Below, piece after piece: positions 38,205 to 47,930 of a stretch of DNA of 64,000 bases. The notes below the pieces were generated by a model. It ran no database searches. It had not been told where the DNA came from and was given only the letters and a program-made list of their open reading frames with translations. How positions within the stretch are numbered: position 1 is the stretch's first letter; each line of letters starts with the position of its first letter. Position numbers and translations under genes: made by a program. The DNA comes from Rhodobacterales bacterium HTCC2255 (GTDB taxonomy: Bacteria; Pseudomonadota; Alphaproteobacteria; Rhodobacterales; Rhodobacteraceae), in NCBI GenBank assembly GCA_000153745.1, contig DS022282.1:850027-914026 (forward strand). Direction: 5' to 3'.

Positions 38205-39521
38205 ATGCCAAGTATTTTAAACACAACTGACGAAAATTTTATAAAAGATTTTGATTCTTTACTTTTAACGAAACGTGAAGCCGATCAGGATGTAGATGAT
38301 ATTGTTTCAAAGATATTGGATGACGTTAAAAATCATGGTGATAGTGCAGTCATAGAGTTAACTGCGAAATATGATAGATTAAATTTAACATCAGATACCT
38401 TAGCTTTTTCTGAAACAGAAATTGATGAAGCCATTGCACTAGTAACAACGGAAGAACGTGAAGCATTAGAATTAGCTGCTAAAAGAATTCGCGATTACCA
38501 TGAGCGTCAACTTCCTGAAGATGCCTGGTGGATTGGAGAACACGGTGAAGGTCTAGGTTGGAGATGGGGGCCAGTAGAAGCTGCAGGTCTTTACGTTCCA
38601 GGCGGCCTAGCTTCTTATCCTTCATCAGTTCTCATGAATGCAATACCAGCTTCTGTTGCTGGTGTTGATAGGTTGTCTGTTTGCGCTCCAACTCCAGATG
38701 GAAAATGTAACCCGCTTGTGTTACTTGCAGCGCGTTTATCTGGCGTAAAAACTGTATATAGAATTGGTGGGGCCCAAGCCATCGGAGCAATGGCGTATGG
38801 AACGGAGACCATAGAAAAAGTTGATACTATAACAGGCCCTGGAAATGCTTTTGTAGCAGCTGCTAAACGACGTGTTTATGGCAATGTTGGCATAGACATG
38901 ATTGCTGGGCCGTCAGAAATTCTAATAATAGCAGATAAAAATAACAATCCAGATTGGATTGCAGTGGATCTACTTTCCCAAGCAGAGCATGATAAAAATG
39001 CACAATCTATATTAATAACTGATGATGCAAAATTTGCTGAAAATGTTATTGAATGTGTTGAAAGCCGATTAAAAGTATTAAAGAGACGTGAAATAGCTAA
39101 GCCATCTTGGAAAAAATATGGTGCAGTAATTATAACAAAGGATCTCGATGAAGCAGCTATGCTTTCAGATAAATTAGCTCCTGAACACCTAGAAATTTGC
39201 GTTGAAAATGCAGAAGAATATTCTAAAAAAATTCGCCATGCTGGCGCTATTTTTATCGGGTCTTTAACTCCAGAAGCAATTGGCGATTATATTGGAGGAC
39301 CAAATCATGTTTTACCAACCGCTAGATCTGCAAGGTTTTCATCAGGCCTATCTGTATTAGATTTTATGAAACGCACAACTTTATCAAAAATGACCCCAGC
39401 TTCATTAGCCGCTATTGGGCCAGCAGCAGAATTACTAGCCAAATCGGAAAGTTTAGAAGCTCACGGTCTTTCTATTCGCGAGAGACTTAATCAAATAAAT
39501 TCCAATGGCAAAGATATCTAA
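38205..39521 (+). CDS. hisD: Histidinol dehydrogenase
   Basis: Last step of histidine synthesis: two sequential NAD-dependent oxidations of histidinol to histidine. 438 residues with the full active site: zinc ligands Gln259, His262, Asp361 and His420, and catalytic Glu327/His328 (APEHLEICV). Text YIGGPNHVLPT is typical. Position between murA and the UPF0262 gene is the alphaproteobacterial arrangement. A distant paralogue at 56661-57989 lies in a catabolic operon, and this copy is the biosynthetic one. Confidence 0.96.
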   Translation: MPSILNTTDENFIKDFDSLLLTKREADQDVDDIVSKILDDVKNHGDSAVIELTAKYDRLNLTSDTLAFSETEIDEAIALVTTEEREALELAAKRIRDYHERQLPEDAWWIGEHGEGLGWRWGPVEAAGLYVPGGLASYPSSVLMNAIPASVAGVDRLSVCAPTPDGKCNPLVLLAARLSGVKTVYRIGGAQAIGAMAYGTETIEKVDTITGPGNAFVAAAKRRVYGNVGIDMIAGPSEILIIADKNNNPDWIAVDLLSQAEHDKNAQSILITDDAKFAENVIECVESRLKVLKRREIAKPSWKKYGAVIITKDLDEAAMLSDKLAPEHLEICVENAEEYSKKIRHAGAIFIGSLTPEAIGDYIGGPNHVLPTARSARFSSGLSVLDFMKRTTLSKMTPASLAAIGPAAELLAKSESLEAHGLSIRERLNQINSNGKDI

Positions 39522-39992
39522 ATGTCATATTTAATAGATATTATTTTAGATGACAGTGCGCTGCCAGAACCAACGCCAGAAATTGCACAAGAACGACGTG
39601 TAGCAATATTTGATTTACTTCAAGAAAATGAATTTATTTTATTACGTGAACAAGCTCCCAAAGGGCCATATAAGTTATTATTAGGGATGCAAGATAGACG
39701 ACTAGTATTTACGGTTACTACGGAAAAAGATGAACCCGCTGGACAGTTCATCCTCTCACTATCACCACTAAAACAAGTTATAAAAGACTATTTTGCTATT
39801 TGTGAAAGCTACTTTAAAGCCGTAACAACAATGCCGCCCTCAAAAATTGAAGCCATCGACATGGGTAGGCGCGGCATCCATGACGAAGGATCAGAACAAC
39901 TCAGAGAGCGGCTTGAAGGTAAAGTAGAAACTGACAAAATGACAGCAAGACGCCTATTTACCTTAATTTGTGCACTACATTACAGGGGATAA
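39522..39992 (+). CDS. UPF0262 family protein
   Basis: 156-residue protein recognised as UPF0262 from its start (MSYLIDIILDDSALP), the PEIAQERRVAIFDLL segment, and the invariant-looking IEAIDMGRRGIHDEGSEQLRERL. It begins immediately after the hisD stop and ends next to the phosphatase gene, the standard alphaproteobacterial order. Function is unknown; no transmembrane or signal segment. Confidence 0.9.
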   Translation: MSYLIDIILDDSALPEPTPEIAQERRVAIFDLLQENEFILLREQAPKGPYKLLLGMQDRRLVFTVTTEKDEPAGQFILSLSPLKQVIKDYFAICESYFKAVTTMPPSKIEAIDMGRRGIHDEGSEQLRERLEGKVETDKMTARRLFTLICALHYRG

Positions 39993-39994
39993 TT

Positions 39995-40444
39995 ATGACT
40001 TTACCATCATCTGTTTTATTTTGCTGTAATCATAATTCAGTTCGTTCACCTATGGCAGAAGGCCTTATGAAAATTCATGTAGGCAATAAAATTTATGTTC
40101 AATCTGCAGGAGTAGCATCAGATAGGGAAATTGATGGTTTCTCTATCGCAGTCTGTGATGAAGTAGGCGTCCAATTAATTCAACATAAAGCCCGATCATT
40201 CAAAGAGATGGAAGAATTAGGGGAAGATTTAAATGGTTATGATTTAATTGTTGCGTTATCACCAATGGCAGAAAAGATTGCACTCGAAACTACAATGAAC
40301 AATGCAGTTGATGTAGAGTTTTGGAAAATAAGTGACCCATCTGGAATAGGTGAAACACGAGATGAAAAACTAAACGCATATAGAAATATAAGAAATGAAC
40401 TAATCACAAGAATAAAAAATAGGTTCCCACTGGAACCTAAATAA
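39995..40444 (+). CDS. Low-molecular-weight protein-tyrosine phosphatase-like protein
   Basis: 149-residue LMW-PTP/arsenate-reductase-fold protein. The P-loop is C11-x5-R17 (CNHNSVRS), near the N-terminus as in the family, and a general-acid Asp is present in ISDPSGIG. The start is placed at ATG 39995 after the ribosome site GGGGATA; the longer frame from 39968 overlaps UPF0262. It belongs to the hisD-UPF0262-phosphatase-infA conserved group, though here upp is inserted on the other strand. Confidence 0.85.
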   Translation: MTLPSSVLFCCNHNSVRSPMAEGLMKIHVGNKIYVQSAGVASDREIDGFSIAVCDEVGVQLIQHKARSFKEMEELGEDLNGYDLIVALSPMAEKIALETTMNNAVDVEFWKISDPSGIGETRDEKLNAYRNIRNELITRIKNRFPLEPK

Positions 40445-40448
40445 GAAT

Positions 40449-41081
40449 TTATTTTGTACCGAACATCCTATCACCAGCATCACCAAGTCCTGGAAGAATA
40501 TAACCAATATCATTTAATTTCTCATCTAAACTTGCTGTCACTATAGGCACATCAGGATGGCGTTCTTTCATTAGAGCTACGCCTTCTGGAGTTGCTAACA
40601 AACACAAAAATCTGATGTTCTTAGCGCCAGCCTCTTTTAGCATATCAATAGCTGCAGCAGATGAGTTACCAGTCGCTAACATTGGATCAACAGCAATAAC
40701 CAGTCTTTCCTCTAAGTTACTGGGCACTTTAAAATAGTATTTAACTGGTTTTAATGTTTCTTCATCACGATAAAGCCCAACAAAACCTACCCTAGCAGAA
40801 GGAATTAAATCAAGGACACCGTCTAACAATCCATTTCCCGCTCTCAAAATAGATACCAGCGCAAGTTTTTTACCAGCTATTACAGGAGACTCCATCTCTT
40901 GCATTGGAGTGCGAATCGTTTTGTTTTCCATTTTTAAATTTCTTGTAACTTCATATGCAAGCAATTGACTTGTTTCCCGCATCAACTGTCGAAAATGATT
41001 GCTAGAAGTATTTTCATCTCGCATGTGACTTAACTTATGCTTAACTAATGGATGGTCTACTATGGTTAAATGTTCTTGCAT
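40449..41081 (-). CDS. upp: Uracil phosphoribosyltransferase
   Basis: Salvages uracil to UMP using PRPP. PRPP loop [20 protein letters not shown] and C-terminal [10 protein letters not shown] are diagnostic. The start is set at ATG 41081 ([12 protein letters not shown]), which has the ribosome site GGAGACATTC; the longer frame begins with TTG at 41093. 210 residues, normal. It is convergent with the phosphatase gene (4 bp between stops) and divergent from infA. Confidence 0.95.
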   Translation of the reverse strand: MQEHLTIVDHPLVKHKLSHMRDENTSSNHFRQLMRETSQLLAYEVTRNLKMENKTIRTPMQEMESPVIAGKKLALVSILRAGNGLLDGVLDLIPSARVGFVGLYRDEETLKPVKYYFKVPSNLEERLVIAVDPMLATGNSSAAAIDMLKEAGAKNIRFLCLLATPEGVALMKERHPDVPIVTASLDEKLNDIGYILPGLGDAGDRMFGTK

Positions 41082-41306
41082 GAATGTCTCCAATGTTAAT
41101 TTAAATCTTGCTTTGAATGCAGGATTTTTTCAACCCCATTACAAAAAAATTTATAACTCATTAATAGTATGACTAATGTGATTTTTAAACGTCAAACTTG
41201 TTCAAAACGGGTAAATTTACGTGATTTCACTTGATATTCTTCAGAAACTAGCACATATGCCCAATATCAATTGATATTTCATCAACTAACAACATACGGA
41301 GACCAC

Positions 41307-41525
41307 ATGGCTAAAGAAGAACTTCTCGAATTCGATGGTGTCGTTGTAGAGCTATTGCCCAATGCAACTTTTCGGGTAGAACTAGAAAACGGCCATGAAA
41401 TCATTGCACATACAGCAGGAAAAATGCGCAAAAATCGTATTCGTGTTTTGGCTGGTGACAAAGTTCAAGTTGAAATGACACCTTATGACCTATCAAAAGG
41501 TCGTATAAATTTCCGTTACAAATAA
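41307..41525 (+). CDS. infA: Translation initiation factor IF-1
   Basis: 72-residue OB-fold protein binding the A site of the 30S subunit. Start at ATG 41307 ([11 protein letters not shown]) with ribosome site ACGGAGA; the longer frame from 41271 adds an unrelated leader. Text [23 protein letters not shown] is canonical. maf follows 4 bp after the stop. Confidence 0.97.
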   Translation: MAKEELLEFDGVVVELLPNATFRVELENGHEIIAHTAGKMRKNRIRVLAGDKVQVEMTPYDLSKGRINFRYK

Positions 41526-41529
41526 TCTT

Positions 41530-42114
41530 ATGAAGCTAATCCTTGGTTCTGCATCACCAAGACGTCTTGAGTTATTGGCACAAATTGGTGTTGTTGTAGA
41601 TCAAATCATTCCAGCAGACATAGATGAAACTCCACAAAAGGGTGAGAGACCTAAACCCTATGCAGTTCGTATGGCTGCAACAAAATCTAAGGCTATTAAT
41701 GCTAGCGCGTCAGATCTAATTTTAACTGCAGACACTATTGTTTCAGCAGGAATTCGTATTCTAGGAAAACCTAAGTCAGAAGGCGAAGCAGTAGAATTTC
41801 TAACACTTTTGTCGGGGCGGCGCCATCGAGTTACAACCGCAGTATCTCTGAGAAAAGGCGATAAAATTTGGTCGCGAAATGTAACTACATTCGTAAAAAT
41901 GAAAAATTTATCTGATCATGAAATATCAGCTTATATACGCTCGCAAGAGTGGCAAGGAAAAGCAGGTGGCTATGCAATTCAGGGAATCGCATCGGCTTTT
42001 ATCCCTTTTATATCTGGCAGTTATTCAAATGTAGTTGGTTTACCTCTTACAGAAACTTCTAATTTATTAGTTGGTGCAGGATATTCTATTTCACTTGAAG
42101 GCCCGCCATTATGA
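41530..42114 (+). CDS. maf: Maf-family nucleotide pyrophosphatase
   Basis: 194-residue Maf protein, a house-cleaning pyrophosphatase acting on dTTP/UTP-type or modified nucleotides. N-terminal motif SASPRRLELL, TADTIV with the catalytic Asp, and GKAGGYAIQG are all present. It lies in the infA-maf-RNase E/G run and overlaps the next gene by 4 bp. Confidence 0.93.
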   Translation: MKLILGSASPRRLELLAQIGVVVDQIIPADIDETPQKGERPKPYAVRMAATKSKAINASASDLILTADTIVSAGIRILGKPKSEGEAVEFLTLLSGRRHRVTTAVSLRKGDKIWSRNVTTFVKMKNLSDHEISAYIRSQEWQGKAGGYAIQGIASAFIPFISGSYSNVVGLPLTETSNLLVGAGYSISLEGPPL

Positions 42115-43160
42115 AAAAAGGAAGAATTGTAGTTTTAGACGAAGTAAATGGTAAACCAGCTGCCGCATTATTAGTAAATGGCCAGATTCATGACTTACTT
42201 ATCGAAGCCGATAACAACTTACCTAAACCAGAAGCTATTTATCGTGGCAGAACGACGCTCCCTATGAAGGGCCAAAATGGGATAATTTTAGATATTGGCA
42301 GTGGTCAGAAAGCATTCCTAAGAAATGCTAAAGGAATTCCCCAAGGTACACAAATGACTGTCCAGGTTGCAACCCATGCAGAGACAGGCAAGGCAACACC
42401 TGTTGTAAACAAACTGATTTTTAAAAGCAGATACTGCATAGTTACACCAGATGCTCCGGGGTTAAACATTGCTAGATCAATAAAAGATGACGAAGAGCGT
42501 GATCGGTTACTCGAAATTGTTCATGAAGTTTCAACAAATCGGTCAAATGAATACGGTCTAATAATTAGATCTTCAGCAATGGATATTGATGCAGATGCCA
42601 TATCTGGTGATATCAATGCCATGTATGATTTAGCTGATAATGTTATGTCTCAAACCTCAGGCGATCCCGCTTTAATAATGCCTGCACCGACAGCTGAAAT
42701 GAAAGCTTGGCGTGATTGGGTAAATCCAGATCCAGACGAAGTCATTAAAGAGATTAATAGTTTTGAAACCATGGGAATTTGGGATCACATTGAAAAATTA
42801 AAGCATAGCAAATCAAAATTACCAAATGGCGCTTCAATGATAATAGAGCCCACATCAGCATTTGTTGCAGTAGATGTTAACACAGGCAACGATTTTTCAT
42901 TAAGTGCAGGATTGAAAGCTAATTTAGCAGTTGCAAAAGAATTGCCAAATCAATTGTCCTTACGTGGGCTGGGGGGACAAATTATTATTGATTTTGCGCC
43001 ATCGCCAAAGAAAGATCGTAAATTAATTGAAACAGCATTAAATTCATCATTTCGAAAAGGAAAAATAGATACAGTTGTAGTTGGATGGACAACGTTAGGG
43101 AATTTCGAATTGCAGCGCAAACGAGAAAGAATCCCATTATCAGAATTACTTCAAGATTAA
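42111..43160 (+). CDS. Ribonuclease E/G family protein (short form)
   Basis: 349-residue protein with the Rne/Rng fold. Mg-binding aspartates lie in AFVAVDVNTGND and GGQIIIDFAP, typical of the DNase-I-like subdomain. It lacks the long C-terminal scaffold of RNase E and seems to lack the zinc-link cysteines, as do other short alphaproteobacterial versions beside maf. It is translationally coupled to maf and convergent with a TSUP permease (4-bp overlap). Confidence 0.85.
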   Translation: MKKGRIVVLDEVNGKPAAALLVNGQIHDLLIEADNNLPKPEAIYRGRTTLPMKGQNGIILDIGSGQKAFLRNAKGIPQGTQMTVQVATHAETGKATPVVNKLIFKSRYCIVTPDAPGLNIARSIKDDEERDRLLEIVHEVSTNRSNEYGLIIRSSAMDIDADAISGDINAMYDLADNVMSQTSGDPALIMPAPTAEMKAWRDWVNPDPDEVIKEINSFETMGIWDHIEKLKHSKSKLPNGASMIIEPTSAFVAVDVNTGNDFSLSAGLKANLAVAKELPNQLSLRGLGGQIIIDFAPSPKKDRKLIETALNSSFRKGKIDTVVVGWTTLGNFELQRKRERIPLSELLQD

Positions 43161-43918
43161 ATCAACACTCTAACCAACCCAATCACACTAATAAAAACTA
43201 ATAGAATCAAACAAAACTGTTTGTAGAAATTTTGTAATATTGGTGAAAACAATTTAAATCCAATAAAAATTCCAACTAACAAAATGGGTGTAAATACTAC
43301 GCCCCTAATAGCTGCGCGTATATCCATTATTCCATAAATTATGTACCAAATCATTGATGTGAATAAACCTATGAACAAAAACATCACAATAGCTCCCCGC
43401 ATTGACCTTGGATTTTCTTCACTAGCCAATACATACAAAGCGATAACCATTCCACCAACAGCTGCTATACCTGACGCAATTCCCGCTACTATTCCGGTAG
43501 TGTACAAAGCTGTTTTAGATCCCAAAGTCCCAGGTGTTAATTTAAATAATTGCAATGAAGCCAAAGATAGAATCAAAATAAGAGCAATAATTCTTGAAGT
43601 TTCTACCGGAAGTATAACTGTAGCCAGTAAACCGATTGGAACACCTAAAATAGATCCAATCGATAAAATCCAAACAATAGGCATATTCGCATCACGAATG
43701 CCCCCTCGAAGCATGACTATACCAGCTGCAGCTTCTAGAAATAAAACCATTGGAATTAATTGAACAGTAGGCAATGTTCCCGCCATACTTGCAATCACTA
43801 TTGCGGATAAGGCAAATCCAGAAAATCCTCTAACGATTCCAGCCAAAAACACTACAAAACTACAATATATAAATTCAATCTCAGTAAGTTGAATAATTTC
43901 AGTAATGTATGTTATCAT
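43157..43918 (-). CDS. TSUP (TauE/SafE) family permease
   Basis: 253-residue membrane protein with about eight helices. Family marks are the near-N-terminal VRGFSGFALSAIV and GVPIGLLATVILP, and the repeated second half GIASGIAAVGGMVIALY. TSUP members export or import sulfite, sulfoacetate, taurine-related or other small anions; the substrate is not readable. It is inserted on the minus strand between the RNase E/G gene and yacG. Confidence 0.8.
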   Translation of the reverse strand: MITYITEIIQLTEIEFIYCSFVVFLAGIVRGFSGFALSAIVIASMAGTLPTVQLIPMVLFLEAAAGIVMLRGGIRDANMPIVWILSIGSILGVPIGLLATVILPVETSRIIALILILSLASLQLFKLTPGTLGSKTALYTTGIVAGIASGIAAVGGMVIALYVLASEENPRSMRGAIVMFLFIGLFTSMIWYIIYGIMDIRAAIRGVVFTPILLVGIFIGFKLFSPILQNFYKQFCLILLVFISVIGLVRVLI

Positions 43919-44003
43919 AATATTTTCTTAGTAGTTTATAACATTTTCACAAGTTAAAAAAATTACAACGTCTAAAACAAAAAATAAAATAGGAAGAATT
44001 TTT

Positions 44004-44186
44004 ATGCCCTGCCCAATGTGTAATAAAAGCCAAGATAAAAAATATCGACCATTTTGTTCAAAACGATGTGCAGATTTAGATTTAGGGAAATGGCTTACAG
44101 AATCCTACTCAATACCCGCCGTAGAGACAGATGAAGAAGACAGCATACCGACAGAATTTACACCTAATGAAAGTAATTTGCATTAG
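44004..44186 (+). CDS. yacG: DNA gyrase inhibitor / zinc-finger protein YacG
   Basis: 60-residue protein with one zinc finger formed by Cys3, Cys6, Cys18 and Cys22 and the following DLGKWLTESYSIP motif. YacG binds GyrB and inhibits gyrase in Escherichia coli. The acidic C-terminal tail is common. It stands just before tRNA-Phe, a usual alphaproteobacterial position. Confidence 0.92.
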   Translation: MPCPMCNKSQDKKYRPFCSKRCADLDLGKWLTESYSIPAVETDEEDSIPTEFTPNESNLH

Positions 44187-44268
44187 TATGAAAATTCCTC
44201 TTGCGCCAAGGGATACATAATCCTAAAACGCCTCAACCCATAATGGCCATTTAGTCATTAAAACCCAT

Positions 44269-44343
44269 GCCCGGGTAGCTCAGGGGTAGAGCAGTGGACT
44301 GAAAATCCTCGTGTCGGTGGTTCAAATCCGCCCCCGGGCACCA
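44269..44343 (+). tRNA. tRNA-Phe (anticodon GAA)
   Basis: 75 nt with encoded CCA. Acceptor GCCCGGG/CCCGGGC, D arm GCTC/GAGC, anticodon loop CTGAAAA (GAA), T arm GGTGG-TTCAAAT-CCGCC. The anticodon stem reads GTGGA/TCCTC, which leaves a T-T mismatch at its second pair; GCGGA/TCCGC is the common form. The rest of the molecule is regular. Confidence 0.95.
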
Positions 44344-44627
44344 TTTTATCCTCTAAATATGGTTCGTAAAATCTTTGCTATAAATAAATTGATAATTTAA
44401 CATTTTTTATTCACACATTTATAAATTCGCCGTTTTTAATCTTAAAAAAGTTATGACTTTAGATACTTTTAGACACTTGCATGTATCTTTTAGTTATGTT
44501 CCTGTGAGTAAGCTCCACACAAGATGTCGGAATTGCGTTTTTTTGCTTCGTAGCAATGCAAACTGAACTTAAAGCTGTGGGCAATAAAGGCCTTAAATCT
44601 GGCCAAAGATTAAATAGGGAGACTATT

Positions 44628-45596
44628 ATGAAAATCAAAATGTTTGCGGCAACCGCTGCTATGGCACTATCATTTGGTGCAACTTCTGCATCAGCTGATT
44701 GTGGAGAAGTATCAATTACTGAAATGGACTGGGCTTCGTCAGCTGTTGTAACTGCAGTTGCTAACTTTTTAATGACACAAGGTTACGGTTGCGATGTACA
44801 AGTTGTACCATCATCAACGGTGCCTGCACTTACATCATTAGCTGAAACTGGCAAACCAGACCTGTTAACTGAAGTATGGGCAAACTCAACACCATCTTAC
44901 GAACCATTACGAGCTGAAGGCAAATTAGTCGAATTAACAAATGTTCTTTCTGATGGTGGTGTCGAAGCTTGGTGGATCCCAGCTTATTTAGCAGAGTCTA
45001 ATCCTGAATTGACAACTTGGGACGGCATCATGGCTAATCCATCAGCTGTTGGTGGAAAATTCCACGATTGTCCATCAGGTTGGGCTTGTGACATTATTAA
45101 TAATAATAATTTGAAAGCTGCAGGAGCTGAAGCTGGTGGGCTTGAGCGCTTCCAACACGGTTCTGGAGAAACACTACAAACCTCAATTGCGGCCGCTTAC
45201 GCAGATCAAGCGCCATGGTTTGGATACTACTGGGCCCCAACTGCTGTTTTAGGTAAGTATCCAATGGTTCGTGTTGAAGTGCCAGCTTATAACGCTGACT
45301 CCCACGCCTGTAATGGCGATGTAGACTGCTCAAATCCTGGTTTCTCTGCCTATCCAGCTGCCAAAGTTGTAACTGCAGCTTCTGGAGCATTTATGGATCG
45401 AGAGCCTGAAGTTGCGGCATTAATGAAAAATGTAGCATTCACAAATGCTCAAATGGGTGATGTGTTAGCTTGGCGTTTAGACAATAATGCTTCATATGAC
45501 GAAGCGGCTGTTTACTTTTTAACTACATACAAAGACGTGTGGGGCGATTGGTTGAGTGCCGATGCCAAAGGTAAATTGGCAGCTATCCTTAACTAA
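44628..45596 (+). CDS. proX: Glycine betaine/proline-type solute-binding protein
   Basis: 322-residue OpuAC-like periplasmic protein. Start at ATG 44628 after AGGGAGACTATT; the longer frame from 44556 is leader. Signal peptide MKIKMFAATAAMALSFGATSASA, mature start DCGEVSITEMDW. Trp-rich ligand-site segments (EVWANSTPSYEP, EAWWIPAYLAE, APWFGYYWAP) fit a quaternary-amine cage. The ligand could be glycine betaine, proline betaine or choline. A GC-rich hairpin follows, then permease and ATPase genes. It is a separate system from tmoXWV. Confidence 0.85.
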   Translation: MKIKMFAATAAMALSFGATSASADCGEVSITEMDWASSAVVTAVANFLMTQGYGCDVQVVPSSTVPALTSLAETGKPDLLTEVWANSTPSYEPLRAEGKLVELTNVLSDGGVEAWWIPAYLAESNPELTTWDGIMANPSAVGGKFHDCPSGWACDIINNNNLKAAGAEAGGLERFQHGSGETLQTSIAAAYADQAPWFGYYWAPTAVLGKYPMVRVEVPAYNADSHACNGDVDCSNPGFSAYPAAKVVTAASGAFMDREPEVAALMKNVAFTNAQMGDVLAWRLDNNASYDEAAVYFLTTYKDVWGDWLSADAKGKLAAILN

Positions 45597-45610
45597 AATG
45601 GATTAAGATT

Positions 45611-45644
45611 CCCCGCGGACTAAATATAGCCCGCGGGGTTTTAA
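45611..45644 (+). terminator. Stem-loop after the proX-like gene
   Basis: Perfect 8-bp stem CCCCGCGG (45611-45618) and CCGCGGGG (45631-45638) with a 12-nt loop and a short T4 run. Located between binding protein and permease genes of one operon, it is probably a partial terminator or 3' stabiliser. Confidence 0.6.
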
Positions 45645-45660
45645 TATAGGGAGAGTTTCA

Positions 45661-46692
45661 ATGGCCACTTATGACTGGCTCTTTAACATGGTTGGGCTTC
45701 GAGCTTGGTGTGATACCGATGCATCAACAGGCCCAATGTCCATGGCCCAACTCCTAGCTAAAACTGGTAATTCTGCACCTGAACCAAGCTATACTTTTGC
45801 TTTTCCCTCTTTGGATGAATTGAACAAAGCATGTGGCCAAATTGCTCAAACTCGTGATGTAATAAAAGGCCTAGAAGACGGCTTCCTTGCTATTCGTCCT
45901 GCCCTGCGTACAGTTTTAGATCCAATAACTCAGCCTCTTTCATGGATGTTAGATGGCACACTTTATTTATTCACAACGGCCCCTTGGTTTCTAATAATGG
46001 CAGTAATGCTCATTGCAGTTTGGTACGCTACGTACTCTCTTTCTGTAGTAATATTTAATGCATTTTGCCTATCATTTTTTGCATTTGTTGATCATTTTGA
46101 ACCTGCAATGCAAACCTTTGCCGTCATTTTAGTCTGTACCATAATATCAGCTTTACTTGGAGTGCCAATCGGCATTGCAATGTCTAAATACAACCGCTTA
46201 CAAAGAGCAATTATTCCAGTTTTAGATTTGCTGCAAACCTTACCAACCTTCGTTTACTTAATTCCACTTATATTTTTGTTCCCAATCGGAGAGTCGCGTC
46301 TCTACGGAATCGCAATAGTCCTCTATGCTATAGTTCCAGTGATCCGTCTTACCGATCTTGGAGTACGCTTAGTAGACAAAGATGTTGTAGAGGCCGGTAA
46401 TGCTTTTGGCATGAGCCCAGCACAAAAACTAGGTAAAGTTGAACTACCTTTAGCCTTACCGAATATCATGGCAGGTCTCAATCAGACTATTATGATGAGC
46501 CTTGCAATGGTTGTAATTGCATCAATGGTTACTGCACCTGGTTTAGGTGTGCTAGTATTACGTGGTATCAGGAATCTAGAGCTCGGTGTTGGTTTAATGG
46601 CAGGAGTATGCATTGTTCTTTTAGCTGTAATGCTTGACCGCACCTCAAAAGCAGCTCTGTCGCGTATTGACAGAACAAAAACTGAAATGTGA
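45661..46692 (+). CDS. proW: Glycine betaine/proline-type ABC permease
   Basis: 343 residues. About 110 N-terminal residues are mainly polar, followed by a ProW-type permease domain with six or so helices. The domain motif reads VELPLALPNIMAGLNQTIMMSLAMVV, an intact version of the element that is broken in tmoV. Start ATG 45661 has ribosome site GGGAGAG. It is the middle gene of proX-W-V. Confidence 0.88.
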   Translation: MATYDWLFNMVGLRAWCDTDASTGPMSMAQLLAKTGNSAPEPSYTFAFPSLDELNKACGQIAQTRDVIKGLEDGFLAIRPALRTVLDPITQPLSWMLDGTLYLFTTAPWFLIMAVMLIAVWYATYSLSVVIFNAFCLSFFAFVDHFEPAMQTFAVILVCTIISALLGVPIGIAMSKYNRLQRAIIPVLDLLQTLPTFVYLIPLIFLFPIGESRLYGIAIVLYAIVPVIRLTDLGVRLVDKDVVEAGNAFGMSPAQKLGKVELPLALPNIMAGLNQTIMMSLAMVVIASMVTAPGLGVLVLRGIRNLELGVGLMAGVCIVLLAVMLDRTSKAALSRIDRTKTEM

Positions 46693-46702
46693 GACTGATA
46701 TA

Positions 46703-47755
46703 ATGACACAAACACCAAAAGTAAGTCTTCGTGGTCTTTATAAAATTTTTGGATCTGACGACAAGGCAGTTCTTCAACATGCTAAAGCTGGGATGAGCAA
46801 AGAAAACCTTCTGGTCTCCCATCAACACGTTCTGGGCTTGAAAGATATTAATGTCGAAATGCAGGCTGGAGAAATCACGGTTGTAATGGGCTTATCTGGC
46901 TCCGGAAAATCTACATTAATCCGGCACTTAAATCGCCTTATTGAACCAACAGATGGTGAGATTTTAGTTGATGGTGTTGATATCATGAAACTATCTACTC
47001 TTGACTTGCGTCACATGCGCCAAAATAAAATGTCGATGGTATTTCAAAAATTTGCTCTTTTGCCCCATCGCACTGTTTTGCAAAATGCAGCGATGGCCTT
47101 AAATATTCAAGGCGCTGCAACAGAAGATCAAGAAGGCGAAGCAAAAAAATGGCTTGATCGTGTAGGCCTTGGGGGATTTGAAAACCATTATCCATCACAA
47201 CTTTCGGGTGGAATGCAGCAACGGGTTGGTATTGCTCGAGCATTGACTTCTAATTCAGATATTATGCTCATGGATGAGGCTTTTTCTGCTTTGGACCCAC
47301 TGATCCGCACGGATATGCAGGATTTACTACTAGAACTACAAGTTGAGCTAAAAAAGACGATTGTTTTCATCACACATGATTTAGACGAAGCCTTAAAATT
47401 GGCAGATCACTTAGTAATTTTGAAAGACGGTGCAGTCATACAGCAAGGAGAGCCACAAAGCATTTTAATGGCACCATCAGATCCTTATATTGAGGATTTT
47501 GTATCTGATATTAATCGCGCCAGAGTTCTACGTATCCGTTCTGTAATGCAAGAGCTAACAGAGGGTAAATTTGCAGGTGATGTGGATGCTAATGACAACC
47601 TTGAAAGCCTGATTGCAACTTCTGGTGGCGACACATCTTTACGATATCGTGTAGTTGAGAATGGTAAGCCTGTTGGAGAACTTGATATGCGCGAACTTGT
47701 TAAAGCGCTAGTGCCACGTATTTCTAGTTCCGAAACTGGAACACGCTACCACTAG
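46703..47755 (+). CDS. proV: Glycine betaine/proline-type ABC ATPase
   Basis: 350 residues. Walker A GLSGSGKST (63-71), signature LSGGMQQR, Walker B IMLMDEAFSALDP. An N-terminal insert (KAVLQHAKAGMSKENLL) before the core is typical of ProV/OpuAA. The C-terminal region is a short CBS-like remnant. The start is ATG 46703 after GTGAGACTGATATA; the longer frame from 46634 runs into proW. It ends the operon; no strong terminator follows in the 175-bp gap to the next convergent gene. Confidence 0.9.
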   Translation: MTQTPKVSLRGLYKIFGSDDKAVLQHAKAGMSKENLLVSHQHVLGLKDINVEMQAGEITVVMGLSGSGKSTLIRHLNRLIEPTDGEILVDGVDIMKLSTLDLRHMRQNKMSMVFQKFALLPHRTVLQNAAMALNIQGAATEDQEGEAKKWLDRVGLGGFENHYPSQLSGGMQQRVGIARALTSNSDIMLMDEAFSALDPLIRTDMQDLLLELQVELKKTIVFITHDLDEALKLADHLVILKDGAVIQQGEPQSILMAPSDPYIEDFVSDINRARVLRIRSVMQELTEGKFAGDVDANDNLESLIATSGGDTSLRYRVVENGKPVGELDMRELVKALVPRISSSETGTRYH

Positions 47756-47930
47756 TCTGTTTCAGCAAAAGTCAGAGTATAGCGGAAGAAAAGATTTAAG
47801 TTGAGTACCATGGCTACTTTACCTTTTTAAGGTAAACAAAATCTAATCTATAAAGTAGCAAAAAAAGATATCTGATCATAACATATGATGGGTATTTGAT
47901 CATAAAAAATATCAGAGACGCAAAAATACA

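Noticed and set aside
47871-47930. Repeated TGATCA words between proV and the 159-aa gene
   Set aside because: The words are short and irregularly spaced, and do not form a convincing hairpin or operator.
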